A stretch of DNA of 64,000 nucleotides, from NCBI RefSeq assembly GCF_002553505.1, contig NZ_PDCP01000010.1, positions 58,520 to 122,519 on the forward strand. Reading direction: 5' to 3'. Origin of the DNA: Mycolicibacterium agri. GTDB lineage: Bacteria; Actinomycetota; Actinomycetes; Mycobacteriales; Mycobacteriaceae. The notes under the pieces are model-generated. The model was not told where the DNA came from and ran no database searches. It was given only the letters and a program-made list of their open reading frames with translations. A program made the translations under genes and the position numbers. Below are positions 30,899-39,867 of this stretch, piece after piece; positions within the stretch are counted from its first letter, which is position 1, and each line of letters opens with the position of its first letter.

Positions 30899-31750
30899 AT
30901 GAAGAAGTTTGTCTTTTTCGGTGCCGCCCTGGCCGCCATCGCCCTTGCCTCCTCCGGTTGTTCGTCCTCGTCGGACGACGCGAGCCCGACAAGCACCGGT
31001 CCGGCGAAAGTCGCGCCACCCGCGATCCTCGAGGCGGGGACATTGAAGATCTGCGCACCCAACGACGGCACCCCGCCGAACGTCTATCACGACGAAACTG
31101 GCGCACTCGTCGGCAGCGAGGTCGACCTCGGCAAGGCGATAGCCGCCAAGCTCGGCCTCAAACCCGACTTCGTCCAGTCGGCATTCGCGGCTGTCATCCC
31201 GACACTGCAGGCCAAACAGTGTGACGTGATCATGGCTCAGCTCTACATCAAGCCGGAGCGTGAGAAAGTCGTCGACTTCGTCCCGTACGTCTACTCCGGC
31301 ACGGGAATCGCGGTCTCCAAAGACCATCCCGCCGACATCACCGGAATGAATGACACCCTGTGCGGGAAGAAGGTCATGGTCGCAGTCGGCACTACAGCAG
31401 AAGCGCTGACGCAGGAGCAGTCCGACAAGTGCACGGCTGCAGGTAGACCCGGTGTGGACATCAATCGCAACAACCATGCGGATGTGTCATTGCAACAGGT
31501 ACAGAACGGCCAGGTCGACGCGTATCTCGACACCGCGGAGACCATCGGCTACTACTCCACAAAGACCGGTGCGCAGATTCAAATGGCCGGCGACCCGTTC
31601 GGAACCATCAAGATCGGAGCAGCCACGCTGAAGGGAAACACCGCGCTGCACGACGCATTTGCGCAGGCGCTCGACGAACTGAAAGCCGACGGGACCTACA
31701 ACGAGATTCTCTCCCAGTGGGGTCAGACAGACCTCGACATCCAACGGTAA
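30899..31750 (+). CDS. Polar-amino-acid ABC transporter, substrate-binding lipoprotein
   Basis: 283-residue family 3 solute-binding protein. It has a lipoprotein signal with Cys21 in LASSGC, then a bilobal domain: LKICAPNDGTPPNVYHDETG, VGSEVDLGKAIAAKLGLK, QCDVIMAQLYIKPEREKVVDFVPY and the hinge-region VDAYLDTAETIGYY. It is expected to capture an amino acid or opine outside the membrane and deliver it to the permease encoded 18 bases downstream. GGAGGA precedes ATG 30899. Confidence 0.93.
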   Translation: MKKFVFFGAALAAIALASSGCSSSSDDASPTSTGPAKVAPPAILEAGTLKICAPNDGTPPNVYHDETGALVGSEVDLGKAIAAKLGLKPDFVQSAFAAVIPTLQAKQCDVIMAQLYIKPEREKVVDFVPYVYSGTGIAVSKDHPADITGMNDTLCGKKVMVAVGTTAEALTQEQSDKCTAAGRPGVDINRNNHADVSLQQVQNGQVDAYLDTAETIGYYSTKTGAQIQMAGDPFGTIKIGAATLKGNTALHDAFAQALDELKADGTYNEILSQWGQTDLDIQR

Positions 31751-31768
31751 CCGGGAGATCGGCCTGAA

Positions 31769-32554
31769 ATGCATTTCGACTGGCAGTTCTTCTGGGCCGC
31801 CCTGTTCACCCCGAGCGACCCATTCATCGACGGGCTGATCCTGACCATTGTCATCTCGGTGGTCGCAATGTCTTTGGCGACCTTGCTGGGTTTGGTCATT
31901 GCGCTGATGCGCCGCTCACGCTTCCCCGCACTGCGTTGGTGCTCGAGTTTTTATATCTGGGCGATTCGGGGCACACCGCTGTTGGTTCAGCTCGTGCTGA
32001 TCTATACCGGGTTGGCGGCGGTCGGGCTTTATCAGTTCCACGATGTCTCGCTGCTCGGGTTGTCGGTGAGAGCGGCGGTACAGGCCGCGATCATCGGGCT
32101 GATGGTCAACGAGAGCGCGTACATCGCCGAGATTGTCCGAGCCGGAATCGATTCCGTGCCAAAAGGGCAATTCGAGGCGGCGGCTTCATTGGGCATGAAG
32201 CCGTGGAAGGTGATGCGGTGGATCATCGTGCCTCAGGCGCTTCGCGTCATGGTTCCTCCGCTCGGCAACTCGTTCAACGGGATGATGAAGACCACCTCGG
32301 TGCTATCGGTGATCGGGGTGAGCGAGATGTTTCTGGTTGCCCAGTCGATCAGCTCGTACACGTTCCACACATTCGAGATCTTCATCGTCGCCGCCATCTA
32401 TTACCTTGCGCTGACCACGATCTGGACGTTTATACAGGCGGGAATCGAGAATCGGCTGGCGCGCCAGCTGGGTATCGAACAGCGTGTTCCCATAATTCAG
32501 CGGCTCACCGGCGCACGCCGGTCAGTCGCAACGGCGCTACCGACGCACGGGTGA
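31769..32554 (+). CDS. Polar-amino-acid ABC transporter, permease
   Basis: 261-residue permease of the HisM/GlnP type with about five membrane segments. The EAA loop that docks with the ATPase is clear: [22 protein letters not shown], followed by [24 protein letters not shown]. The N-terminal start [21 protein letters not shown] is the usual family start. It sits between the binding protein and the ATPase and must pair with itself, since only one permease gene is present. Confidence 0.93.
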   Translation: MHFDWQFFWAALFTPSDPFIDGLILTIVISVVAMSLATLLGLVIALMRRSRFPALRWCSSFYIWAIRGTPLLVQLVLIYTGLAAVGLYQFHDVSLLGLSVRAAVQAAIIGLMVNESAYIAEIVRAGIDSVPKGQFEAAASLGMKPWKVMRWIIVPQALRVMVPPLGNSFNGMMKTTSVLSVIGVSEMFLVAQSISSYTFHTFEIFIVAAIYYLALTTIWTFIQAGIENRLARQLGIEQRVPIIQRLTGARRSVATALPTHG

Positions 32555-32583
32555 GGCTGCATATGAACGTAAAGGAGTCGACG

Positions 32584-33363
32584 ATGAGTGGCGCTGCGGA
32601 CACCGCCGTGCCCATTGTCTCCGTGCGCGCGGCGTCGTGCACGCTCGGCGGCCGAAAGGTGCTAGACGATGTCTCGCTCGACGTGATGCGCGGCGAGGTC
32701 GTCGTTCTCATCGGGCCGTCTGGTGCCGGAAAGACAACGCTGCTGAGATCGCTCAACTATCTCGAAGAGGTGGATTCCGGTGAGGTGCTGATCGGAGGAG
32801 TGTCGATCGGCCACCGCGACACCGCCAACAAAAAGAAGGTCAGCACAACCGAACTGGCTCGACGTCGTCGTGAGATCGGTTTCGTCTTCCAGCATTTCAA
32901 CTTGTTCCCACACATGACCGCGCTCGAGAACGTCTGGAACGGTCCCGTGCGGGTGCTCGGAACCCCGAAAGACAAAGCGCGTCGCGACGCGATGGCCCTC
33001 CTCGAGCGAGTCGGCCTCGCCGACAAGGGCGAATCCAAACCGAGTCAACTGTCCGGCGGTCAGCAACAGCGCGTCGCGATCGCCCGAGCGCTGGCAATGC
33101 GCCCCAAAGTGATGCTCTTCGACGAGCCGACCAGCGCACTGGATGTCGAAATGGTCGGTGAAGTCCTTACGGTGATGCGAGAGCTCGCCCGCGACAACAT
33201 GACCATGATCGTGGTCACCCATGAGATGCGGTTCGCCCGTGAAGTCGCCGACCGCATCATCGTCATGGATGCGGGCCGCATCATCGAAGATGCGCCGCCC
33301 AGTCAATTGTTCAGCAGTCCGCAGCACGAACGAACGAAGGCTTTTCTGTCCACCATCGTCTGA
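32584..33363 (+). CDS. Polar-amino-acid ABC transporter, ATP-binding protein
   Basis: 259-residue ATPase of the GlnQ/HisP group. Walker [11 protein letters not shown]-loop [18 protein letters not shown], signature [16 protein letters not shown] and Walker [13 protein letters not shown] are all intact. ATG 32584 is preceded by AAAGGAG; another ATG at 32563 is in frame but lacks a ribosome site. It energises the transporter encoded upstream and is followed by the gamma-glutamyltransferase-like gene. Confidence 0.94.
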   Translation: MSGAADTAVPIVSVRAASCTLGGRKVLDDVSLDVMRGEVVVLIGPSGAGKTTLLRSLNYLEEVDSGEVLIGGVSIGHRDTANKKKVSTTELARRRREIGFVFQHFNLFPHMTALENVWNGPVRVLGTPKDKARRDAMALLERVGLADKGESKPSQLSGGQQQRVAIARALAMRPKVMLFDEPTSALDVEMVGEVLTVMRELARDNMTMIVVTHEMRFAREVADRIIVMDAGRIIEDAPPSQLFSSPQHERTKAFLSTIV

Positions 33364-33430
33364 CGCCCGTGCGGCGAACAGGGTCGAAATTGTCTTCGGC
33401 CGGAAGTTACAGCGAGGAGTAGCGCTCATC

Positions 33431-35023
33431 TTGTCCAATCAAGCCGTATCCACCTCCATGACCGGGGCGCTGGCAACGCCACACGCGCTGGCCTCGGAAG
33501 CCGGCATGCAGGCCTACCGCGACGGCGGTAACGCGATCGATGCGGCGATCGTTGCCGCCGCGGTCCTGACCGTTGTGTATCCACACAACGTGGCGCTGGG
33601 TGGCGATCTCATCGCGCTGGTGCGTACTCCGGACGGTGAGGTGCGATGCGTCAACGCCTCCGGATGGACCGGCGCGGCGACGGACGTCGGAAAGTTGCGC
33701 GCCGGCAACGGCAAGTGGCTGCCCATCCGTGGCGCGGAGTCGGTGACCGTTCCTGGCGGTGTCCGCGGCTGGGAGGCATTGCGCGGTTTCGGTGCTCGTC
33801 TCAGTTGGGCACGAACGCTGGCACCTGCGGAATCGGCAGCGAGCAATGGGGTCCCCGTCGCGCCCTCCCTGGCATCGCACATCACCGATCCGGAGAATGC
33901 CGACCTGTTCGGCAGCGAGGACTTCGACCGGGTGTTTGCGCCCAGCGGCAGGAGTCTCCGGGTCGGTGACCTGTTCACGCAGCCCGCTCTCGCCGACAGC
34001 TTCGCGGCGTTACGTGACGGGGGACCGGACACCTTCTATCAGGGCGGCATCGCCGAGCGCTGCATTTCGTATCTGCGTTCGCGTGGATCCTGGCTGACGG
34101 TCGAGGACTTCGCGGACTTCGAGGCTGAAGTCGTCGAACCCATCTCGACACCGTTTCGCGGCCTGACGGTACTTACCAGTCCGCCGAATACCCACGGATT
34201 GCTGTTGTTGAGGGCGCTGCGGGCCGTCGACGAACTGCCGATCACCGACCCCCTTGGCGCTGGGCTCGGAACCCTGATGCGGGTCTTTCACCGGAGCAAC
34301 GCCCTTCGTGCGTCACACGTGGGCGATCCGCGCTTCGTCGAGGTTGACGTTTCGGCTCTGATGAAGGACGGGCTGGATGTGCTGGAAGAGCTCGGCGCCG
34401 CTGCGAATGGTCCCACCGCGGTACCCCATGGCGACACTGTCGGGGTGTCCGCGGCCGACAGCGACGGCTATGTGGTGTCGCTGATCCAAAGTGTGTATCA
34501 CGCGTTCGGTTCCGGATTGATCGATCCTGAGACCGGCATTCTCTTCCACAACCGAGGAACCAGCTTCGCGCTCGACAGTGACTCACCAAATGTGATCGCG
34601 CCGCGCAAGCGGCCTCTGCACACATTGATGCCCGTAATGACGCTGGAGGAACGGGAACCGCGGCACGTGCTATCCACCATGGGTGGACAGGGTCAACCAC
34701 AGATTCTCGCGCAGATATTGCTTGGCGCCCTCGACGGCGCCGGTGCGGAGAGCGCGGTCGCCGCTCCGCGCGCGGTGGTTGGCTTGCAAACTGACGGCGC
34801 AACAGTCGATTCAGTGACGATCGAGTCGAATCTCAGCACAATGGCCAGGGATTCGATTCAGCGCAGCGGTCTCACACCGATTGACGTCGCCCCGCACACC
34901 GAAGCGCTCGGGCACGCCAACGTCATCGTCATCGACGCCGACGGGACGCTGGCGGCGGCGTCGGACCCGCGCTCGGACGGCGCGGCCGTCGTCGCGCACT
35001 ACCCACGGCGGGTCGAGCCGTAG
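33431..35023 (+). CDS. Gamma-glutamyltransferase-like Ntn hydrolase (YwrD type)
   Basis: 530-residue member of the gamma-glutamyltranspeptidase family, which self-cleaves to free a catalytic Thr. Thr336, in HGDTVGVSAAD, fits that residue and would split the protein into parts of about 335 and 195 residues. LASEAGMQAYRDGGNAIDAAIVAA and MGGQGQPQ are family signatures. In place of the PLSSM oxyanion loop of classical enzymes it has RPLHTLMP, as in YwrD-like members whose substrates are uncertain. No signal peptide is seen, so it is probably cytoplasmic. Start: TTG 33431 with AGGAG 11 bases upstream; the first ATG (33460) lacks a ribosome site. Confidence 0.87.
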   Translation: MSNQAVSTSMTGALATPHALASEAGMQAYRDGGNAIDAAIVAAAVLTVVYPHNVALGGDLIALVRTPDGEVRCVNASGWTGAATDVGKLRAGNGKWLPIRGAESVTVPGGVRGWEALRGFGARLSWARTLAPAESAASNGVPVAPSLASHITDPENADLFGSEDFDRVFAPSGRSLRVGDLFTQPALADSFAALRDGGPDTFYQGGIAERCISYLRSRGSWLTVEDFADFEAEVVEPISTPFRGLTVLTSPPNTHGLLLLRALRAVDELPITDPLGAGLGTLMRVFHRSNALRASHVGDPRFVEVDVSALMKDGLDVLEELGAAANGPTAVPHGDTVGVSAADSDGYVVSLIQSVYHAFGSGLIDPETGILFHNRGTSFALDSDSPNVIAPRKRPLHTLMPVMTLEEREPRHVLSTMGGQGQPQILAQILLGALDGAGAESAVAAPRAVVGLQTDGATVDSVTIESNLSTMARDSIQRSGLTPIDVAPHTEALGHANVIVIDADGTLAAASDPRSDGAAVVAHYPRRVEP

Positions 35024-35034
35024 GCCGGATCCTG

Positions 35035-36054
35035 TCATTCGTCGTCTTCGGCGATCCAATCGTCGAGCTTCTTCCGCAATCGCGCACCCAACGGCACCAG
35101 ACCGTGCGGCACCGCCACGATCATCACGAGAAGGACGAGCCCGAGGATGATCAGCCGGACGTCCGGCCAACTCTGTAGGCGCGCCTGCACGAAGGTCATG
35201 ATGACCGTGCCGACGATCGGGCCCATCACCGTGCCTAATCCGCCGACCACAAGCATGGTGACAAGTAACGTCATCGGCGCCAAACCCATCAGTGACGGAG
35301 AAACCACCCCGAACACAAATGCGTACAGGGCCCCTGCGACACCGGCGAAGAATCCGGACACCGCGAAAACCAGCATCTGGTAGACCCGTGGGCTGACACC
35401 CCTCGCCGCAGCCAGGGTGGGATTATCCCGCAGCGCGATGAGCCCGCTGCCCAGCGGTGAGCGCACAATGAGGAACAGCACGATGCCGGTGACGATGGCG
35501 ACGGCAATGGCGATCCAGTAGTAGACCCGGTCACGGGTCAGGCCGTCGAGCGCGCCGAGGTCGAAGCCGGGGTATTCAGACAGGCCGAATGTGCCACCGG
35601 TGAACCGTGTCTGGTCCGACACGATCAGGAGTCGCACCACCTCGCCGAAGCCGAAGGTCATCAGCGCCACGTATATTCCGCGGAGACGAAGTGCCGGCAG
35701 GGAGAGCAGCGCCGAAACAATCAGTGCCGCAACGCCACCGAGTAAAATTGCGAGCGCGGGTGGCAGAGTGCTGTGCAAGCTCAGCAGCGCGGCGACGTAG
35801 GCGCCGATCGCGTAGATGGCCAGCTGCCCGAAATGCCACACCCGCGAAAACCCGAGTACCAGGTTCCAGCTCTGGTTCAGCGTCAGCCAGATCGCGCCCA
35901 GCGTCGCCACCGCCAACCAGCTGCGGTCCGGTACCAGGAAGGGCAGTGCGACAGCGATCAGGCCGGCTGCCACAAGCGCGATCACCTGCGGCCTCGGCCA
36001 TCCCATGTCGGATGCCGACCAGGTTGGGGTCGCCGCCGTCTTGGATGTCGTCAC
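35035..36054 (-). CDS. livM: Branched-chain-type ABC transporter, permease LivM
   Basis: 339-residue permease of the LivM group with about nine to ten membrane segments. LSLPALRLRGIYVALMTFGFGEVVRL is the diagnostic stretch and GGLGTVMGPIVGTVIMTFVQ the C-terminal one. The GTG start overlaps the livH stop (GTGA). It is the last gene of the ten-gene minus-strand operon and ends 11 bases from the convergent GGT-like stop. In this family the substrate may be a branched-chain amino acid, an amide, urea or an aromatic acid. Confidence 0.92.
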   Translation of the reverse strand: MTTSKTAATPTWSASDMGWPRPQVIALVAAGLIAVALPFLVPDRSWLAVATLGAIWLTLNQSWNLVLGFSRVWHFGQLAIYAIGAYVAALLSLHSTLPPALAILLGGVAALIVSALLSLPALRLRGIYVALMTFGFGEVVRLLIVSDQTRFTGGTFGLSEYPGFDLGALDGLTRDRVYYWIAIAVAIVTGIVLFLIVRSPLGSGLIALRDNPTLAAARGVSPRVYQMLVFAVSGFFAGVAGALYAFVFGVVSPSLMGLAPMTLLVTMLVVGGLGTVMGPIVGTVIMTFVQARLQSWPDVRLIILGLVLLVMIVAVPHGLVPLGARLRKKLDDWIAEDDE

Positions 36055-36938
36055 AGCCGGGCCTCCTGCGGTTTACCGTCGATCCCCCATGGCCGGACCA
36101 GCAACACAACCAGAATCACCGCGTACAGCACCGGCAATGCGTACGTCGAACTCCAGTAAATCGACACCGCAGCCTGTACGAAACCGATGACGTAGGCGGC
36201 GATGATCGTGCCCCGCACACTGCCGAGGCCCGCGAAGATCGCAACGATCATCGCCTGCAGCAGCGGCAGGTCGCCGGCGTTGGGATACACGAAATAGATT
36301 GGCGCGAGGAGAACTCCGGCAATACCGGCCAACGCCGCCGCCAAGCCGATGGTGATTACGTAGACGCGGGTGGCGGGGATGCCAAGCAGCCTGGCCGCGT
36401 CGATATCCTGGGCGACCGCGGTGATCGCCAGCCCATAACGCGACCGCGTCAGGAACGCTCCTAACGCGAGCAACGCCACGATGGCCAACGCCGCCATCAA
36501 CAGCGAATGGTAGGTAATCGATACTCCGGACACGAGATCGACTCTGCCGGTGATTAATTCGGGAAAAGAGCGCTGCCGCGGTCCGAACCCCGCCAACACG
36601 ACGCTCTGGATGATCGTGGCGATCGCGAAGGTTGAGATGAACGCCGTCATCTCGAAGTCGACGCCCAGCCTTCCGAGAAGGGGGCGCACCGCCGTGTAGT
36701 AGGTCAGCACGCCAAGCGCGAACGCGACGGCGGCCGCAAACAACAGCGACGCCCAAACTGGAAGGCCCCATTGCGCCACGAACACCCATGCGGCCATGCC
36801 ACCCACCATCACCATGACGCCCTGGGCCATGTTGAGCACGCGCAGCGTGCCGTAGACCAGGCTCATACCGATGGTGATCAGCGCCAGGATGGAACCCTGC
36901 ACCAGGGTGCTGACCAACGTCTGCAGAACGAGAGTCAC
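36051..36938 (-). CDS. livH: Branched-chain-type ABC transporter, permease LivH
   Basis: 295-residue permease, partner of LivM, with about eight membrane segments. Family landmarks: GMSLVYGTLRVLNMAQG near the N-terminus, VAQDIDAARLLGIPATRV (coupling loop) and IFAGLGSVRGTIIAAYVIG. It starts with GTG overlapping the livF stop and ends overlapping livM, a tightly coupled arrangement. Confidence 0.93.
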   Translation of the reverse strand: MTLVLQTLVSTLVQGSILALITIGMSLVYGTLRVLNMAQGVMVMVGGMAAWVFVAQWGLPVWASLLFAAAVAFALGVLTYYTAVRPLLGRLGVDFEMTAFISTFAIATIIQSVVLAGFGPRQRSFPELITGRVDLVSGVSITYHSLLMAALAIVALLALGAFLTRSRYGLAITAVAQDIDAARLLGIPATRVYVITIGLAAALAGIAGVLLAPIYFVYPNAGDLPLLQAMIVAIFAGLGSVRGTIIAAYVIGFVQAAVSIYWSSTYALPVLYAVILVVLLVRPWGIDGKPQEARL

Positions 36939-37660
36939 GATTCGATCCCCAGATATGTAGCTGCAACGGCAGGGTCGGCCAATACCTCCTGCACCGTTCC
37001 GCTCGCCCGGACTTCACCGTTCTCAATCAGCGTCAACCGGTCGGCCAGGTCCCGCACGCGCGAGAAATTCTCCTCGACCAGAAGGATTGTCATGCCCGAT
37101 TCGGCGATCCGGGCGATTTGCCGGTACACCTCGTCGACAAGTACCGGCGCCAGACCGAGGCTCGGTTCGTCGATCATCAGCATTCTGGCGTCCGCCATCA
37201 GGCCCCGTCCCAGCGCGAGCATGCGTCGCTCGCCACCTGAGAGGGTGCGCGCCCGTTGCGATGAGCGTTCGGCCAGTCGCGGGAAGATGTCGTAAACGAC
37301 CGCCAGCTGTTGACTGCGCTCCGCGCGTCCGCCGCGGCGCAGGAACGCGCCGAGAGTGAGGTTCTCCAACACAGTCATATCGGGGAACAGTGCGTCTCCC
37401 TGTGGAATGTGGACCAGACCACGCGCGCTGATCGCCTCGGGCCGCATGCGGGTGATGTCCTGTCCTGCAAAGGTTATCCGTCCTGCGCTGGACGTGACGA
37501 GACCACTGATGGCACGCAGCAGCGTCGTCTTCCCGTGCCCGTTCGGCCCGATTACCACGGAGAGTTGGCCTTCTTCCACCCGCAGGTCGATGTCGCGCAG
37601 CACCGTGGTGGATTCGTAGCCTGCTCGCAGGCCGGCAATGTCGAGGAGTGCATCAACCAT
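36935..37660 (-). CDS. livF: Branched-chain-type ABC transporter, ATP-binding protein LivF
   Basis: 241-residue ATPase. Walker A GPNGHGKTT, signature LSGGERRMLALGRGLM and Walker B MLMIDEPSLGLAP are typical of LivF; the GHGKTT variant is frequent in the family. GLVHIPQGDALFPDMTVLENL is the Q-loop region. ATG 37660 lies inside the last codons of livG (8-base overlap). Confidence 0.94.
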   Translation of the reverse strand: MVDALLDIAGLRAGYESTTVLRDIDLRVEEGQLSVVIGPNGHGKTTLLRAISGLVTSSAGRITFAGQDITRMRPEAISARGLVHIPQGDALFPDMTVLENLTLGAFLRRGGRAERSQQLAVVYDIFPRLAERSSQRARTLSGGERRMLALGRGLMADARMLMIDEPSLGLAPVLVDEVYRQIARIAESGMTILLVEENFSRVRDLADRLTLIENGEVRASGTVQEVLADPAVAATYLGIES

Positions 37661-38441
37661 CGGTGTTCTCCGCGGTGGGGTCGGGTTCGGTAGTCGACAT
37701 CGCCTCGCCGAGATACACCCGCACGACCTCTTCGTGTGCGACGACCTCTGTGGGTGTGCCTTCGAACAGGGTCTTGCCCTGGTTCATGATCAGAACGCGG
37801 TCCGACAGCGTCATCAGTGCGCGCATCACATGCTCGATGAGCACGATCGTGATGTCTCGCTGCTTGATCTGGATGAGCAGCGCCATCAGCTCGTCGATTT
37901 CGGACAGGCTGAGGCCGCCGAAGGGCTCGTCGAGGAAAAGGATCACGGGTTGGGTCGCCAGCGCCGAGGCGATCATCAGCTTCTTCTTGTCGAACACTGG
38001 CAGCGGGCCGGCCGGCCGATCCGCCCGGCCCGCCAGCCCGACGAACTCCAGTTCGGCCACGGCGCGTTCGATCGTTTCCCGAGACTTGCGCATCGCCTTC
38101 CACCACGAGCGGCCGGCGCCGAAGTGGGCGCCGACCACCACGTTCGCCAGCACCGTCTGGCTGTCAAACACCGCCGGATGCTGAAAGGTGCGTGCAATTC
38201 CCTTGTGGCAGATGTCTGTGACGCTGGCACGCGTCACGTTCTCGCCCCGAAACCTCACCTCCCCCGATGTCGCTTTCGTCATTCCCGTCACGACGTCGAA
38301 GAACGTGGTCTTACCCGCGCCGTTCGGGCCTGCGATGCCGAAGATCTGGCCGTCCTGCACCGAGATCGAGACCTCGTTTACCGCCGTCAGGCCCCCGAAA
38401 CGCTTTGTGATCGAGATGGTTTCGAGCAGCGCGTCCGACAT
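37653..38441 (-). CDS. livG: Branched-chain-type ABC transporter, ATP-binding protein LivG
   Basis: 262-residue ATPase. Walker A GPNGAGKTT, Q-loop ARTFQHPAVFDSQTVLANV and Walker B VILFLDEPFGGLS are clear. The signature region reads GPLPVFDKKKLMIASALA: the canonical LSxG(Q/E) is changed to LPVFDKKKL, which is unusual, so ATP hydrolysis may rely mainly on the LivF half. ATG 38441 lies 4 bases after the binding-protein stop. Confidence 0.9.
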   Translation of the reverse strand: MSDALLETISITKRFGGLTAVNEVSISVQDGQIFGIAGPNGAGKTTFFDVVTGMTKATSGEVRFRGENVTRASVTDICHKGIARTFQHPAVFDSQTVLANVVVGAHFGAGRSWWKAMRKSRETIERAVAELEFVGLAGRADRPAGPLPVFDKKKLMIASALATQPVILFLDEPFGGLSLSEIDELMALLIQIKQRDITIVLIEHVMRALMTLSDRVLIMNQGKTLFEGTPTEVVAHEEVVRVYLGEAMSTTEPDPTAENTDG

Positions 38442-38445
38442 CGGA

Positions 38446-39771
38446 TCAGAGAATCCAGGGCGGCAGCGAGAACTTGCCCTTGGCGTACGGAGCCGGTGAC
38501 AGCAGCACCTGCTTGCCATCCTGGATCTGATAGGTCAGGTGCGGCATCGCCAGACTCGGGTCGTCGACCTTGTCCGGGTAGGGCACCGCCGTGAGCTCCT
38601 TTTGATCAAAGGCATACGTGCCAACGACGCCGCGGAACAGGGTTGCCTTGAGGAACTGGTTCACCTTCTCGAAGTCGTCGGCATCACCGGCCTGGGCTGC
38701 GGCGCGGGCCCAGAGCCGAACGACGTCGTACTGCGCGCCGGACTGGCTTAATCCCGCGGGCGCGTTGTACTTCTTCTGGTAGCGCTCCCGGAAGTCGGTG
38801 CCGATGGCGTCGGGCAGCGTGCCGATGGTGGTCGACCACAGCACACCGTTCGCTGCGCCCTTGGCGAGGTCGAGGTACTCAGGCACGCTCGGACCGTACT
38901 GCTGGTAGAGCAGCGACGGGGTTGGGGCGCTTGCGAATTGGGTAGCGAACCCGGCAAGGTCGCCGGCGAGGTAGTCAGTGATGAAGATCAGGCCGGGCGG
39001 ATTGGCGCGGATTCTGGCCAGCTGTGGGCCCCAGTCCGCATTCGGCGCGGTGACCTCGTCGTAGAGCACGACTTCCCAACCGAGTTTTTTGATCCCGTCC
39101 TGGAAGACGTTTGCGATCGAGATGCTGTAGGAGTCGTTGCTGGAGATGACAGCGGCGGTGTTCTTGCTCGGCGTCCACGTCTTCGACGCGATCCATTCCT
39201 GCATGAGCTGAATGAACCCGTTTGCATACCAGATTTCGGTCGGGCAGCACTGGTAGATGTTCGTGATGCCGTTGTCCACCACGAAGTTCGTGTTGTCCTG
39301 CAGTGTGTTCGTGTGCATCATCGGCACGCCCGCGTCGCCGTAGATCTTGTACTCGGCCGACGTGGTCGAGGTGTACCCGGAGAACACCGCTGAGACTTTC
39401 TCCTGCGACACCAGCCTCTGAGCGGCTTGGATGAAGTTCTCCGGCGCCTGGTCGGAGATGTCCGCGGTCACCAGTTGCACCGAGCGACCCGCCACCCCGC
39501 CCGCGCCGTTGATGTCCTCAACAGCCATCTCCGCACCGCGCACCATCTCCTGCCCGTCACCGGAATACGGTCCGGTGATCGGCGCGACGCTGCCGATTTT
39601 GATCGGTTCTCCGGATGCAGATGCGCCGGCGCCGCCCGACCTCTGCGGCTTGATCGCCCACGCCGCGCCGCCACCGACGGCCAGACCGCCGACGCCGGCG
39701 ATCGCCAGGCCGTTGACGAAGTCGCGTCTGGAGACGCCGCGGGGTCGCTCGGTGGGTGTCGTATCCGCCAT
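38446..39771 (-). CDS. Liv-type ABC transporter, Tat-exported substrate-binding protein
   Basis: 441-residue type I periplasmic-binding protein (Peripla_BP_6; urea/amide/branched-chain class). The N-terminus has a twin-arginine signal (SRRDFVNGLAIAG, then an Ala/Gly core), so it is folded, probably with ligand or cofactor, before export. Core motifs: IKIGSVAPITGPYSGDG, AVEDINGAGGVAGRSVQLV and QYGPSVPEYLDLAKGAANG. It is a clear paralogue of the C-terminal domain of the LuxR-type protein encoded upstream, matching to the last residues (TYQIQDGKQ and PPWIL against IYQIQSGAH and PSWCM). GAGGAG precedes ATG 39771. Confidence 0.93.
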   Translation of the reverse strand: MADTTPTERPRGVSRRDFVNGLAIAGVGGLAVGGGAAWAIKPQRSGGAGASASGEPIKIGSVAPITGPYSGDGQEMVRGAEMAVEDINGAGGVAGRSVQLVTADISDQAPENFIQAAQRLVSQEKVSAVFSGYTSTTSAEYKIYGDAGVPMMHTNTLQDNTNFVVDNGITNIYQCCPTEIWYANGFIQLMQEWIASKTWTPSKNTAAVISSNDSYSISIANVFQDGIKKLGWEVVLYDEVTAPNADWGPQLARIRANPPGLIFITDYLAGDLAGFATQFASAPTPSLLYQQYGPSVPEYLDLAKGAANGVLWSTTIGTLPDAIGTDFRERYQKKYNAPAGLSQSGAQYDVVRLWARAAAQAGDADDFEKVNQFLKATLFRGVVGTYAFDQKELTAVPYPDKVDDPSLAMPHLTYQIQDGKQVLLSPAPYAKGKFSLPPWIL

Positions 39772-39844
39772 GGGATTGTCTCCTCGTCACAGGCCACATG
39801 GGTTCAGGCTGTGAGCAGTACAGCCAATGGCGTTGCTGGCCGCA

Positions 39845-39860
39845 TCCGTCATCTGACGGA
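39845..39860. promoter_or_regulatory. Perfect palindrome between regulator and binding-protein genes
   Basis: TCCGTCATCTGACGGA: 7-base arms around TC. It lies 7 bases beyond the regulator stop and about 75 bases before the binding-protein start, both on the minus strand. A near copy occurs at 45140-45155 in the divergent promoter of the same operon, so an operator is more likely than a terminator; the stem is short and no T-run follows. Confidence 0.55.
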
Positions 39861-39867
39861 CTGCAGA

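Noticed and set aside
39845..39860. The palindrome read as an intrinsic terminator of the regulator gene
   Set aside because: The stem is only 7 bases with a 2-base loop and no T-run, and a related copy occurs in a promoter; an operator is more likely.
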